Part shown: piece after piece, positions 5,790 through 11,789 of the stretch
Layout: the number at the start of each line of letters is the position of its first letter
Numbering within the stretch: the first letter of the stretch is position 1
DNA from: an uncultured Oscillospiraceae bacterium
Lineage (GTDB): Bacteria > Bacillota > Clostridia > Oscillospirales > Acutalibacteraceae
DNA length: 11,789 nt
Assembly: GCA_900545625.1 (NCBI GenBank)
Contig: UQZS01000053.1
Coordinates: 1 to 11,789, forward strand
Direction of reading: 5' to 3'
Translations under genes and position numbers: made by a program
Notes under the pieces: generated by a model
Told to the model about the DNA's origin: nothing
The model's database searches: none
The model's input: the letters and a program-made list of their open reading frames with translations, nothing else

Positions 5790-7253
5790 ATGGGTGCGTC
5801 TGAAAAAAGCAGCACGCGGTCGGCTGTGCTTACGGAGCTTTATGAATTTGCCATGGCAGACGGGTACTATTCCTGCGGTTTGGGTGAGACGATCGCCTGC
5901 TTCGATCTGTTTTTCCGCCGCGTTCCCGACAACGGCGGCTTTGCCATTATGGCGGGCTTGCAGCAGGTGATCGAGCACCTGCAAAACCTGCATTTTTCCG
6001 AAGAGGATCTCCGATTCCTGCGGACGCAGGGCATTTCGGAACCTTTTCTCGACTATCTGCGGGATTTTCATTTTGCCTGCGACGTATGGGCGATCCCCGA
6101 AGGCACCCCGATCTTCCCGAATGAACCCATCGTGAAGGTGCGCGGGCCTGTGGTGCAGGCGCAGATGATCGAAACGGCTTTGCTGTTGTGTATCAACCAG
6201 CAAAGCCTCATCGCCACTAAGGCAAACCGCCTGGTACGGGCGGCGCGCGGCACGGCGGTCGCGGAGTTCGGCACGCGGCGCGCGCAGGGCTTTGACGAAG
6301 CGGTCTACGGCGCGCGCGCGGCGTATATCGGCGGCTGCACGGCGACCTCGGGCGTACTGCCCGCACGGGAATTCGGTATTCCCGTGCTGCAAACCATGAT
6401 CCACAGCTGGGTGCAGATGTTTGATTCCGAATATGAGGCGTTCTGCGCGTATGCGCGGCGTTATCCCGACGACTGCACCTTTGTGGTGGACACCTACGAC
6501 ACGCTGCGTTCGGGGGTTCCGAACGCGATCCGCGCATTCAACGATGTTCTGCTTCCCTTGGGCCGACGCCCGAAAAGCGTGCGCATCGACTCGGGCGATA
6601 TCCCCTACCTTTCCAAACGCGTGCGCAAGATGCTCGATGAGGCAGGCTTCCCCGACTGCGGCATCCTCGCTTCCAATTCCCTCGATGAGCACATCATCTC
6701 GGACATGCTCGCACAGGGCGCCAAGGTGGACTGCTTCATCGTCGGCGAGCGGCTGATCACCTCCGCTTCGTCGCCGCTGTTCGGCGGGGTCTACAAGCTG
6801 TGTGCGGTCGAGCAGCCGGACGGCCGCATTGTCCCGAAGATCAATCTTTCGGAAAACGTGCATAAAATCACCATCCCCTCCTCGAAAAACGTCTACCGCC
6901 TGTTCGACATGGATTCGGGCAAGGCAATCGCCGACGTCCTGACCACCGACAGCGAGGAGCTCGACGACTCCAAGCCCTATGAGCTGTTCGACCCCGACTA
7001 CACCTGGAAGCGCAAGGAGATCGAAAATTATGTCGCGCGCCCGCTGCTCGTGCAGATCTTCAAAAAGGGCGAATGCGTATACAGCTCCCCCACGCCTGCC
7101 GAGATCCGCGAATATTGCTCGGAACAGGTGGACACCCTTTGGGATGAGGTTAAACGCTTTGAAAACCCGCACAAATATTATGTGGATCTTTCCGCAAAGC
7201 TGTGGGAGATCCGCAAGTTGTTGATTGAGGAGTATAAAGGAGTACGCAAATGA
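5790..7253 (+). CDS. pncB: Nicotinate phosphoribosyltransferase
   Basis: NAD-salvage enzyme joining nicotinic acid to PRPP to give nicotinate mononucleotide and PPi, with ATP hydrolysis, in the cytosol (Preiss-Handler pathway). The 487-residue length fits the family. Visible features are the N-terminal LTELYEFAMADGYY (residues 14-27), FGTRRAQG (160-167), GGCTATSG (181-188), the catalytic-type His205 in MIHSWVQ, VDTYDTLRSGVPNAI (233-247), RIDSGDIPYL and GILASNSLDEHII, followed by VGERLITS and FGGVYKL. Start ATG 5790 has AAGGAGG at 5776-5782 with a 7-nt spacer; the open frame extends further upstream but would run through the promoter. Its TGA overlaps the ATG of ppa by four bases (ATGA), coupling the two. 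Confidence 0.97.
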   Translation: MGASEKSSTRSAVLTELYEFAMADGYYSCGLGETIACFDLFFRRVPDNGGFAIMAGLQQVIEHLQNLHFSEEDLRFLRTQGISEPFLDYLRDFHFACDVWAIPEGTPIFPNEPIVKVRGPVVQAQMIETALLLCINQQSLIATKANRLVRAARGTAVAEFGTRRAQGFDEAVYGARAAYIGGCTATSGVLPAREFGIPVLQTMIHSWVQMFDSEYEAFCAYARRYPDDCTFVVDTYDTLRSGVPNAIRAFNDVLLPLGRRPKSVRIDSGDIPYLSKRVRKMLDEAGFPDCGILASNSLDEHIISDMLAQGAKVDCFIVGERLITSASSPLFGGVYKLCAVEQPDGRIVPKINLSENVHKITIPSSKNVYRLFDMDSGKAIADVLTTDSEELDDSKPYELFDPDYTWKRKEIENYVARPLLVQIFKKGECVYSSPTPAEIREYCSEQVDTLWDEVKRFENPHKYYVDLSAKLWEIRKLLIEEYKGVRK

Positions 7254-7783
7254 ATATTTGGCATGACATCGCCCCCGAACGCATCAGCAGCCATTCCTTC
7301 GACGCGGTCATCGAGATCAGCAAGGGCAGCAAGATGAAATATGAACTCGATAAGGAGACGGGGATTTTGCGGCTTGACCGCGTGCTGCACACTTCGACGC
7401 ACTACCCCGCGAACTACGGGCTGATCCCGCGCACCTATGCGCTGGACAACGACCCGCTTGACGTGCTGGTGCTGTGCTCGGAAAAGATCGTCCCCATGAC
7501 GCTTGTGACCTGCTGCCCGATCGGCGTCATCACGATGCTCGACAACGACGACCCGGACGACAAGATCATCGCCATCCCCGTCGGCGACCCGACCTATAAC
7601 GGCTACACGGACATTTCCCAGCTGCCCGCACACGTTTTTGACGAGATGACGCACTTTTTCTCGGTCTACAAAATGCTGGAGCATAAAAAGACCGTGATCG
7701 ACGAAGCCAAGGGTGCCGCAACGGCGATCGAGATTATTGAGGATGCCATCGAGCGCTATAAAGAGCTGTATCCCGACAAATAA
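7250..7783 (+). CDS. ppa: Inorganic pyrophosphatase, family I
   Basis: Cytosolic Mg-dependent enzyme hydrolysing PPi to two phosphates. At 177 residues it matches the bacterial hexameric type. Compared with the E. coli enzyme the active-site set is intact: Glu22, Lys30, Glu32, Arg44, Tyr56, the signature DNDPLD with Asp66, Asp68 and Asp71, then Asp98, Asp103 and Lys105, with HFFSVYK in place of HFFEHYK near the end. AAAGGAG at 7236-7242 lies inside the end of pncB, 7 nt before the ATG. The overlap with pncB means the PPi released by the phosphoribosyltransferase and PRPP-dependent pathways can be removed by a co-made enzyme. Many Clostridia use family II or membrane pyrophosphatases instead, so the genome's other copies would matter. 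Confidence 0.96.
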   Translation: MNIWHDIAPERISSHSFDAVIEISKGSKMKYELDKETGILRLDRVLHTSTHYPANYGLIPRTYALDNDPLDVLVLCSEKIVPMTLVTCCPIGVITMLDNDDPDDKIIAIPVGDPTYNGYTDISQLPAHVFDEMTHFFSVYKMLEHKKTVIDEAKGAATAIEIIEDAIERYKELYPDK

Positions 7784-7806
7784 GCAGTAAAATGTAAGGG
7801 GAAGTT

Positions 7807-9015
7807 ATGAGCAATAAGAGCGTAAAAGTATTTTTATCCGTCATTGTGGCGGTGGTGATCCTCGCGGGCGCCGTCGCCGTAGGCAATACCGTGATAAACG
7901 GCAGGCAGCCCGACGCCGTGCCCGCCGGGGCGACGGTCGCCGAAACGCAGGCACCGGAAAGCACTACCGCAGCCGCACAGCCCGTCACGCTTTCCTTTTT
8001 GTCGGTCGGGGACAACCTGATCCACGACGGGATTTACGAGCAGGCCAATCGCCGCGCGGGCGGGGACGGGTATGATTTCACGTTCTGCTACGAGCGCATC
8101 GCAGACACGATCGCGGCGGCAGACATCGCCACCATCAACCAGGAAACGCCCATTGCCGAAAGCTACGATCCGTCCGGCTATCCGCTGTTCAACTCCCCTG
8201 TAGAATTGGGGCAGGAAGTGCGGGAGATCGGCTTTGATGTGGTGAACATGGCGAACAACCACATGCTGGACAAGACCGCAAAAGGCCTTACGGAATCCAT
8301 GGATTTTTGGGACAGTCAGGAAGGCGTTGTGCGTACGGGCGCTTATAAAAATGCCGACGAGCTTGATGCGGTCGAATACATCGAGCGCGACGGTATGAAG
8401 ATCGGGCTTGTAGGTATCACGCAGTATACAAACGGCCTGTCGCTGCCTGAAAGCAGTGAGCTGGAGATCATCTACACCACCGAGACAGAGACCATAGAGC
8501 GCAAGATCAAGGCGGCGGCGGAAAGCTGTGATGCGGTGCTCGTCAACGTCCACTGGGGCAGCGAATACACCACCACGCCCTCACAGGATCAGCGCAATCT
8601 TGCAGAACAAATGGCGTCCTGGGGCGCGGACGTGATCATTGGGCATCACCCGCACGTCTTACAGCCCGTGGAGTGGATTGAAAACGACGACGGCTCGCGC
8701 ACGCTGGTTGCGTACTCCCTCGGGAATTTTATTTCCCAGCAAAATACCGCCGCGCGTGTGATCGGCGGGATGCTCCACTATGACATGACGATCGACCCGC
8801 AAAGCGGTTCGGTCACAGTAGGCAACGTAAAATTTGAGACCATTGTCACGCACTATGTCAACGGCTCGCACGACGTGCAGGTCTACCCGCTGTCCGAATA
8901 TACGGACGCACTCGCCAAACGGCAGGCATCGCGCATCAAGCAGTCGGATTTCAGCATTGCCTATATTGAAGAATTCGTAAACGGCGTGATCGACGCGGAA
9001 TTTCTCGCGTCGTAG
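7807..9015 (+). CDS. CapA-like membrane-anchored metallophosphatase-fold protein
   Basis: A 402-residue protein of the CapA/PgsA family, named for poly-gamma-glutamate capsule synthesis, with a calcineurin-like fold. The N-terminus is a signal anchor (hydrophobic residues 8-25) followed by a low-complexity Pro/Ala/Thr linker (about 35-58), placing the domain outside the cell. Family motifs run in order: VGDNLIHD (67-74), NQETP (111-115), MANNHMLD (148-155), VHWGSEY (248-254), GHHPHVLQP (279-287) and YSLGNF (303-308), all with their metal-ligand His/Asp/Asn residues. AAGGGGA at 7796-7802 precedes the ATG, 23 bp after ppa, so it is probably the third gene of the pncB operon. No capB/capC-type partners are visible, so a capsule role is unproven; solitary CapA-like proteins are widespread in Clostridia with no settled function. 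Confidence 0.9.
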   Translation: MSNKSVKVFLSVIVAVVILAGAVAVGNTVINGRQPDAVPAGATVAETQAPESTTAAAQPVTLSFLSVGDNLIHDGIYEQANRRAGGDGYDFTFCYERIADTIAAADIATINQETPIAESYDPSGYPLFNSPVELGQEVREIGFDVVNMANNHMLDKTAKGLTESMDFWDSQEGVVRTGAYKNADELDAVEYIERDGMKIGLVGITQYTNGLSLPESSELEIIYTTETETIERKIKAAAESCDAVLVNVHWGSEYTTTPSQDQRNLAEQMASWGADVIIGHHPHVLQPVEWIENDDGSRTLVAYSLGNFISQQNTAARVIGGMLHYDMTIDPQSGSVTVGNVKFETIVTHYVNGSHDVQVYPLSEYTDALAKRQASRIKQSDFSIAYIEEFVNGVIDAEFLAS

Positions 9016-9038
9016 CGGGATCAAAACAATACCGATAC

Positions 9039-9082
9039 AAACGGCGTACCCAACATGCAATATGGGCGCGCCGTTTTCTTTT
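9039..9082 (+). terminator. Terminator of the pncB-ppa-capA operon
   Basis: Arms 9039-9052 and 9063-9076 form a bulged stem: AAACGGCG/CGCCGTTT, one G-U pair, one A-C mismatch, then CCCA/TGGG. They enclose a 10-nt loop and are followed by TTTTCTTTT. It starts 24 bp after the capA-like stop. Confidence 0.85.
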
Positions 9083-9160
9083 GCACCTTGATTTGTAGCT
9101 TTCTCCAAAGTTTTGCTGCACAAATTTGACAGTTTCCCCATTTCCGCGCCGCGTCCCGTA

Positions 9161-9169
9161 TGTTAAAAT
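9161..9169 (+). promoter_or_regulatory. Candidate extended -10 promoter of the metallophosphoesterase gene
   Basis: TG at 9161-9162, one base, then TAAAAT at 9164-9169 forms an extended -10. The -35 position holds only TTTCCG, a poor match. This would give a leader of about 50 nt containing the small hairpin at 9187-9204. The TTGACA at 9126-9131 is 32 bp away, too far to pair with it. Confidence 0.45.
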
Positions 9170-9186
9170 AGTGGCGTAAAGCGATC

Positions 9187-9204
9187 GCCCGCCAAAAAGC
9201 GGGC
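9187..9204 (+). other. Small hairpin in the 5' leader
   Basis: GCCCGC and GCGGGC (6 bp, all G-C) enclose a CAAAAA loop, 13 nt before the GGAGG at 9218-9222. No T-run follows, so it is not a terminator. It may stabilise the leader; no further role can be read. Confidence 0.35.
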
Positions 9205-9227
9205 AAACGGGAGATCCGGAGGTTCTT

Positions 9228-10661
9228 ATGAAAAAGAGGAAGGCTTGGAAGATCGTTCTATGCGTTGTTTTGGTCGTTCTGGTCGCTTTGGGCGGAACGG
9301 TGCTTTACCTGATGACGGGGCTTTCCCCCGCCGAGACCGTACAGCGGCAGGTGGAGGCCGACGACGGCGTTTTGCGGATCGGTATATTAAGCGACTTGCA
9401 GCTCACACCCGAGGGGCAAGGCGAGACCTATGACATGCATTATCAAAAGGCGCTCGAGCTGCTCAAAGCACAGGGCGTAAATGTGATCCTCAACGCCGGG
9501 GATTTCACGGACACCGCCACCGAAGAAGCATATCAAAACCAAAAGCGGATCTTTGACAGCGTATACTCGGAAGCCGAGCGCGAATCGATTGTGCTTTGCA
9601 GCATCATGGGCAACCACGACTACTGGCTGCCGATGTTCGTGGATTGCTGGGAGATCCCCTTCACACGTGTCATGCAGTCGCGCTTTTGCAAATACACCTA
9701 TTCACAGTCCCCGTGGACGCATACCGTCGTCAACGGTTATCACTTTATCGCCGCGAGCCCGAAAAGCGGTGATATGGACAGCACGTCGTATGATGACGAG
9801 CTGCTTATGTGGATGCGGGAGCAAATCGAGGCCGCTGTGGCGGACGATCCCGCGCTTCCCGTGTTTGTCATGACGCACTTCAGCCCGGAAAACACCGTCG
9901 CCATGAGCGAGAACAACACGTTCCAAAATTTGGACGCGCTGTATCGGGAATACCCGCAGGTGGTCTCTATCGGGGCGCACAGCCACGCGCCGCTGATGGA
10001 TGAACGCGCGATCTGGCAGGGCGATTATACGGCGATCAACACGCAGTCTGTCTCTTATACGAGTTTGCCCGAAACCGAAAACGCGGTCGTGCATGACGAC
10101 GGCGCATTTATTGAAAACAACCCCATGGTCATGGTTCTCAGTGTGGACGAAGCGCAGCTTTCCATCCGGCGGTACAGCGTATTGACCGGCGAAGCGCAAA
10201 AGGCGCCGTGGGTGATCGACCTGCCCGTGGATAAAGACGAATTCCGTTACACCGAGGCACGTGCGCAGACTTCGGCGGCGCCGACCTGGGCGGACGGGTT
10301 TTCCGTTTTGACAGAGGGCGTGTCGTTCACAGACGACGAGGGCGCCGAGGTGCGCGGCTGCCGGATCACCTTCCCTGCGGCGCTGCATGAGGACGCGGTG
10401 CAAAGCTACCGTGCGGTGTTTACACAAAACGGCAGTCCTGTGACGTTCACCTTTGGGGAAACGACCTATGACAGCCTGACGCTGATTTCCGACTATGCGC
10501 TTCCGGCTGCACAGCGCAGCGATACCATGCGCTTTACGCTGCCGGCTGAAAAGTATGCGTCCGTGCTGCCTGCCGGGACGTATACCGTCACCCTGTATGC
10601 CGCGGATACTTACGGCAATGAGAGCGCACCGCAAACGGCAGAGATCGAAATCGCATATTAA
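9228..10661 (+). CDS. Membrane-anchored calcineurin-like metallophosphoesterase
   Basis: A 477-residue protein with a positively charged N-terminus (MKKRKAWK) and one hydrophobic anchor (about 9-30), so the body is probably outside the membrane. The metallophosphoesterase core covers about 50-310: SDLQL (55-59), AGDFTD (90-95), MGNHDYW (127-133), MTHF (215-218, His217) and GAHSHAP (249-255, His251/253). The first metal motif reads D-L-Q, not the usual D-x-H; a Gln here also occurs in other members, so activity need not be lost. Residues about 340-477 form a separate region that looks beta-rich (PAGTYTVTLYAADTYGNESAP at the end resembles an Ig/FN3-like strand pair), which I do not recognise as a named domain. 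GGAGG at 9218-9222 supports the ATG. The substrate is unknown. It follows another phosphoesterase-fold protein (CapA-like) but has its own promoter candidate. Confidence 0.9.
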   Translation: MKKRKAWKIVLCVVLVVLVALGGTVLYLMTGLSPAETVQRQVEADDGVLRIGILSDLQLTPEGQGETYDMHYQKALELLKAQGVNVILNAGDFTDTATEEAYQNQKRIFDSVYSEAERESIVLCSIMGNHDYWLPMFVDCWEIPFTRVMQSRFCKYTYSQSPWTHTVVNGYHFIAASPKSGDMDSTSYDDELLMWMREQIEAAVADDPALPVFVMTHFSPENTVAMSENNTFQNLDALYREYPQVVSIGAHSHAPLMDERAIWQGDYTAINTQSVSYTSLPETENAVVHDDGAFIENNPMVMVLSVDEAQLSIRRYSVLTGEAQKAPWVIDLPVDKDEFRYTEARAQTSAAPTWADGFSVLTEGVSFTDDEGAEVRGCRITFPAALHEDAVQSYRAVFTQNGSPVTFTFGETTYDSLTLISDYALPAAQRSDTMRFTLPAEKYASVLPAGTYTVTLYAADTYGNESAPQTAEIEIAY

Positions 10662-10674
10662 GAAACCAAAAATG

Positions 10675-10706
10675 CAGCTCCGCACGCCGAACGGCGTGCG
10701 GGGCTG
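10675..10706. terminator. Left end hairpin, terminator on the minus strand
   Basis: A 15-bp stem (10675-10689 with 10692-10706, one G-U pair) closes on a tight loop. On the minus strand it is followed by GCATTTTT, fitting a terminator for transcripts coming from comM. It is identical at 32 of 33 positions to the right-end hairpin. Confidence 0.6.
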
Positions 10707-10731
10707 TCAGACTGTCAAAGAAGTCTTTTTT

Positions 10732-10781
10732 CCTCCCTCTGACGAGGGAGGTGGCACGCGCTTCGCGCGTGACGGAGGGAG
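10732..10781 (+). repeat. Stem-loop repeat module A
   Basis: CCTCCCTC (10732-10739) pairs with GAGGGAGG (10744-10751) around TGAC. A second hairpin CACGCGC/GCGCGTG follows around TTC (10755-10771), and GAGGGAG (10775-10781) can compete for the first arm. The same layout, inverted, is seen in module B. Confidence 0.7.
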
Positions 10782-10807
10782 AGAAACCTTGAAATATCAA
10801 GGTTTCT
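10782..10807. repeat. Central perfect hairpin of the element
   Basis: AGAAACCTTG (10782-10791) and CAAGGTTTCT (10798-10807) are perfect inverted repeats around AAATAT, marking the axis of the whole structure. Confidence 0.75.
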
Positions 10808-10812
10808 GACTA

Positions 10813-10857
10813 CCCCTCAGTCTCGCTTTGCTCGACAGCTCCCCTGACAAGGGGAGC
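10813..10857 (-). repeat. Stem-loop repeat module B, inverted relative to A
   Basis: Read on the minus strand it gives GCTCCCC, a TTGTCA-type loop, GGGGAGC, then GAGC-AAA-GCGAG and ACTGAGGGG. This is the same order of parts as module A, with many substitutions that mostly keep pairing. Confidence 0.7.
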
Positions 10858-10878
10858 AAAAGACACTTTTGCACGCTC

Positions 10879-10912
10879 ACAGCCCCGCACGCCGAACGGC
10901 GTGCGGGGCTGT
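10879..10912. terminator. Right end hairpin
   Basis: A perfect 16-bp stem (10879-10894 with 10897-10912) on a tight loop. The plus-strand side is followed by AATTGT, only a weak T-run, so termination on that strand may depend on the whole element. It lies 11 bp from the comM stop codon. Confidence 0.55.
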
Positions 10913-10923
10913 AATTGTATGCG

Positions 10924-11789
10924 TTAAGCTTTCCAGAATTTACGGTCAAGGCTGCGGTACTGCACCGCTTCGGCAACGTGTGGGACATCTACCTGTTCAT
11001 CCCCCGCAAGGTCTGCGATGGTGCGTGCGACACGCAAAATCTTATCATACGCCCGCGCCGAGAGGCCGAGACGCTCAAACACCTGCTTTAAAAGCTGGGC
11101 AGCCGCAGGCGTCGGTGCACAGAATTTACGCGTCATGGCGGCGTCCATTTTAGCGTTGCAGGAAATCCCCGTTCCTGCAAAGCGCTCGCGCTGGACTGTG
11201 CGCGCCTTATCTACGCGCGCTTTGATCGCAGAGGAAGGCTCTTCTTCCGCTGTTTTGGAAAGGTCGTCAAAATCCACGGGCGGTACTTCGATATGAATAT
11301 CAAGCCGATCCAACAGCGGCCCCGATACGCGCGAAAGATAGCGCTGCGGCGTGCCTGCGGGGCAGGTGCATTTGCGCGTGGGGTGCCCGTAAAATCCGCA
11401 GGGGCACGGGTTCATGGCGCACACAAGCATCACCGAACAGGGATAAGAAAACGTCGCCGCCACGCGCGCGATCGTGATCTTGCCGTCCTCAATGGGCTGG
11501 CGCATGATCTCCATCGCCGTGCGTGAAAATTCGGGGAGCTCGTCTAAAAACAGCACGCCGTTGTGCGCCAAGGAGATCTCGCCCGGATGCGGCACGGTGC
11601 CGCCGCCTGAAAGCCCGGCGGGTGAAACGGTGTGGTGCGGCGCGCGGAACGGCCGCGCTTTCATTAAGGAAACATCCCGCGGCAGCACGCCCGCTACGGA
11701 ATAGATATTCGTCGTCTCCAGCGCCTCTTCAAAGGTCATATCCGGTAAAATCGACGGGATGCGCTTGGCAAGCATGCTTTTGCCCGAAC
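10924..11789 (-). CDS. comM: Mg-chelatase-like AAA+ ATPase ComM/YifB (N-terminus cut by window edge)
   Basis: About 288 C-terminal residues of a protein that is normally near 505 residues. The fragment starts inside the Walker A motif (SGKSMLAKR at the edge) and continues with Walker B in GVLFLDELPEF. It also has the cysteine/histidine-rich insert AMNPCPCGFYGH...CTC, the arginine-bearing SGPLLDRLDIHIEVPP, and the C-terminal Mg_chelatase_C region (GLSARAYDKILRVARTIADL...). ComM is known as a hexameric helicase that drives branch migration of incoming DNA during natural transformation; in non-competent species its role is unclear. The missing part is the N-terminal Lon-protease-like domain. It converges on the metallophosphoesterase gene, with the palindromic element just behind its stop codon. 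No neighbouring dprA is visible within the window. Confidence 0.96.
   Translation of the reverse strand, partial: SGKSMLAKRIPSILPDMTFEEALETTNIYSVAGVLPRDVSLMKARPFRAPHHTVSPAGLSGGGTVPHPGEISLAHNGVLFLDELPEFSRTAMEIMRQPIEDGKITIARVAATFSYPCSVMLVCAMNPCPCGFYGHPTRKCTCPAGTPQRYLSRVSGPLLDRLDIHIEVPPVDFDDLSKTAEEEPSSAIKARVDKARTVQRERFAGTGISCNAKMDAAMTRKFCAPTPAAAQLLKQVFERLGLSARAYDKILRVARTIADLAGDEQVDVPHVAEAVQYRSLDRKFWKA

Larger units (their letters stand above)
10675..10912. repeat. Nested imperfect palindrome, MITE-like non-coding element
   Basis: The 262 bases between two convergent genes are nearly filled by one symmetrical structure centred on 10792-10797. From outside to inside it holds end hairpins (10675-10706 and 10879-10912), A/T-rich spacers that also match each other as inverted copies (AAAGAAGTCTTTT and CAAAAGTGTCTTTT type), two GC-rich stem-loop modules facing each other (10732-10781 and 10813-10857), and a perfect central hairpin (10782-10807). 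It has no ORF. I recall modules of this kind (CCTCCCTC-TGAC-GAGGGAGG, and ACAGCTCCCC-TGACA-AGGGGAGC) as common intergenic repeats in gut Clostridia genomes. That memory is not a search result. It probably also serves as terminator for both flanking genes. Confidence 0.7.

Noticed and set aside
5616..7172. Long open frame antisense to pncB
   Set aside because: It is a GC-driven shadow of pncB; it also runs across both divergent promoters and shows no recognisable domain.
9126..9131. TTGACA as the -35 of the metallophosphoesterase promoter
   Set aside because: The nearest -10 (9164-9169) is 32 bp away, far outside the workable spacing.
10675..10912. CRISPR array
   Set aside because: There are only two near-identical hairpins, and the sequence between them is itself palindromic, with no regular spacers and no cas genes.
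10675..10912. REP-associated transposase or insertion sequence
   Set aside because: No transposase-like reading frame or remnant is present in or beside the element.

Overview
The window looks like an ordinary chromosomal stretch of a moderately GC-rich Firmicute of the class Clostridia, probably a gut-type lineage such as Oscillospirales. This is inferred from strong AGGAGG-type ribosome binding sites, TTGACA/TATAAT promoters with 17-bp spacers, a single-chain dimeric-type glycyl-tRNA synthetase, and a stem-loop repeat style that I recall as common in gut Clostridia. I see no phage, integrase, transposase, CRISPR array or defence cassette.

Left part (1-975): an HD-domain phosphohydrolase gene on the minus strand runs off the left edge. 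Upstream of it is a minus-strand tRNA-Ala(CGC) with encoded CCA, a 17-bp-stem terminator that begins at the last base of the tRNA, a near-perfect promoter and an A-rich UP-like tract. A sharp plus-strand promoter then drives glycyl-tRNA synthetase, so the segment carries two translation genes, divergently arranged.

Middle left (976-5637): glyS and a diacylglycerol-kinase-family lipid kinase lie together on the plus strand and end at a strong terminator. The next 150 bases hold a second terminator-like hairpin and a possible small-RNA promoter. Converging from the right is a two-gene minus-strand operon: a small nitroreductase followed, with a TGATG overlap, by a polytopic GT-C-like membrane protein.

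Middle right (5638-9082): the nitroreductase operon and pncB (nicotinate phosphoribosyltransferase) diverge from two promoters whose -35 boxes are 35 bp apart. The stop codon of pncB overlaps the start of ppa (soluble inorganic pyrophosphatase). This pairs a PPi-producing NAD-salvage step with the enzyme that removes PPi. A membrane-anchored CapA-like protein follows 23 bp later, and a hairpin terminator closes the run.

Right part (9083-11789): a membrane-anchored calcineurin-like metallophosphoesterase with an unrecognised C-terminal beta-rich region faces comM/yifB (Mg-chelatase-like AAA+ ATPase), which runs off the right edge. Between these convergent genes lies the most unusual structure here: a roughly 238-bp nested, imperfect palindrome built from two inverted, diverged copies of a GC-rich stem-loop module around a perfect central hairpin, with near-identical 33-bp self-palindromic hairpins at both ends. 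It looks like a non-coding MITE-like or repeat-derived bidirectional terminator. I found no convincing undescribed protein system; the remaining items of interest are small regulatory structures and gene pairings.
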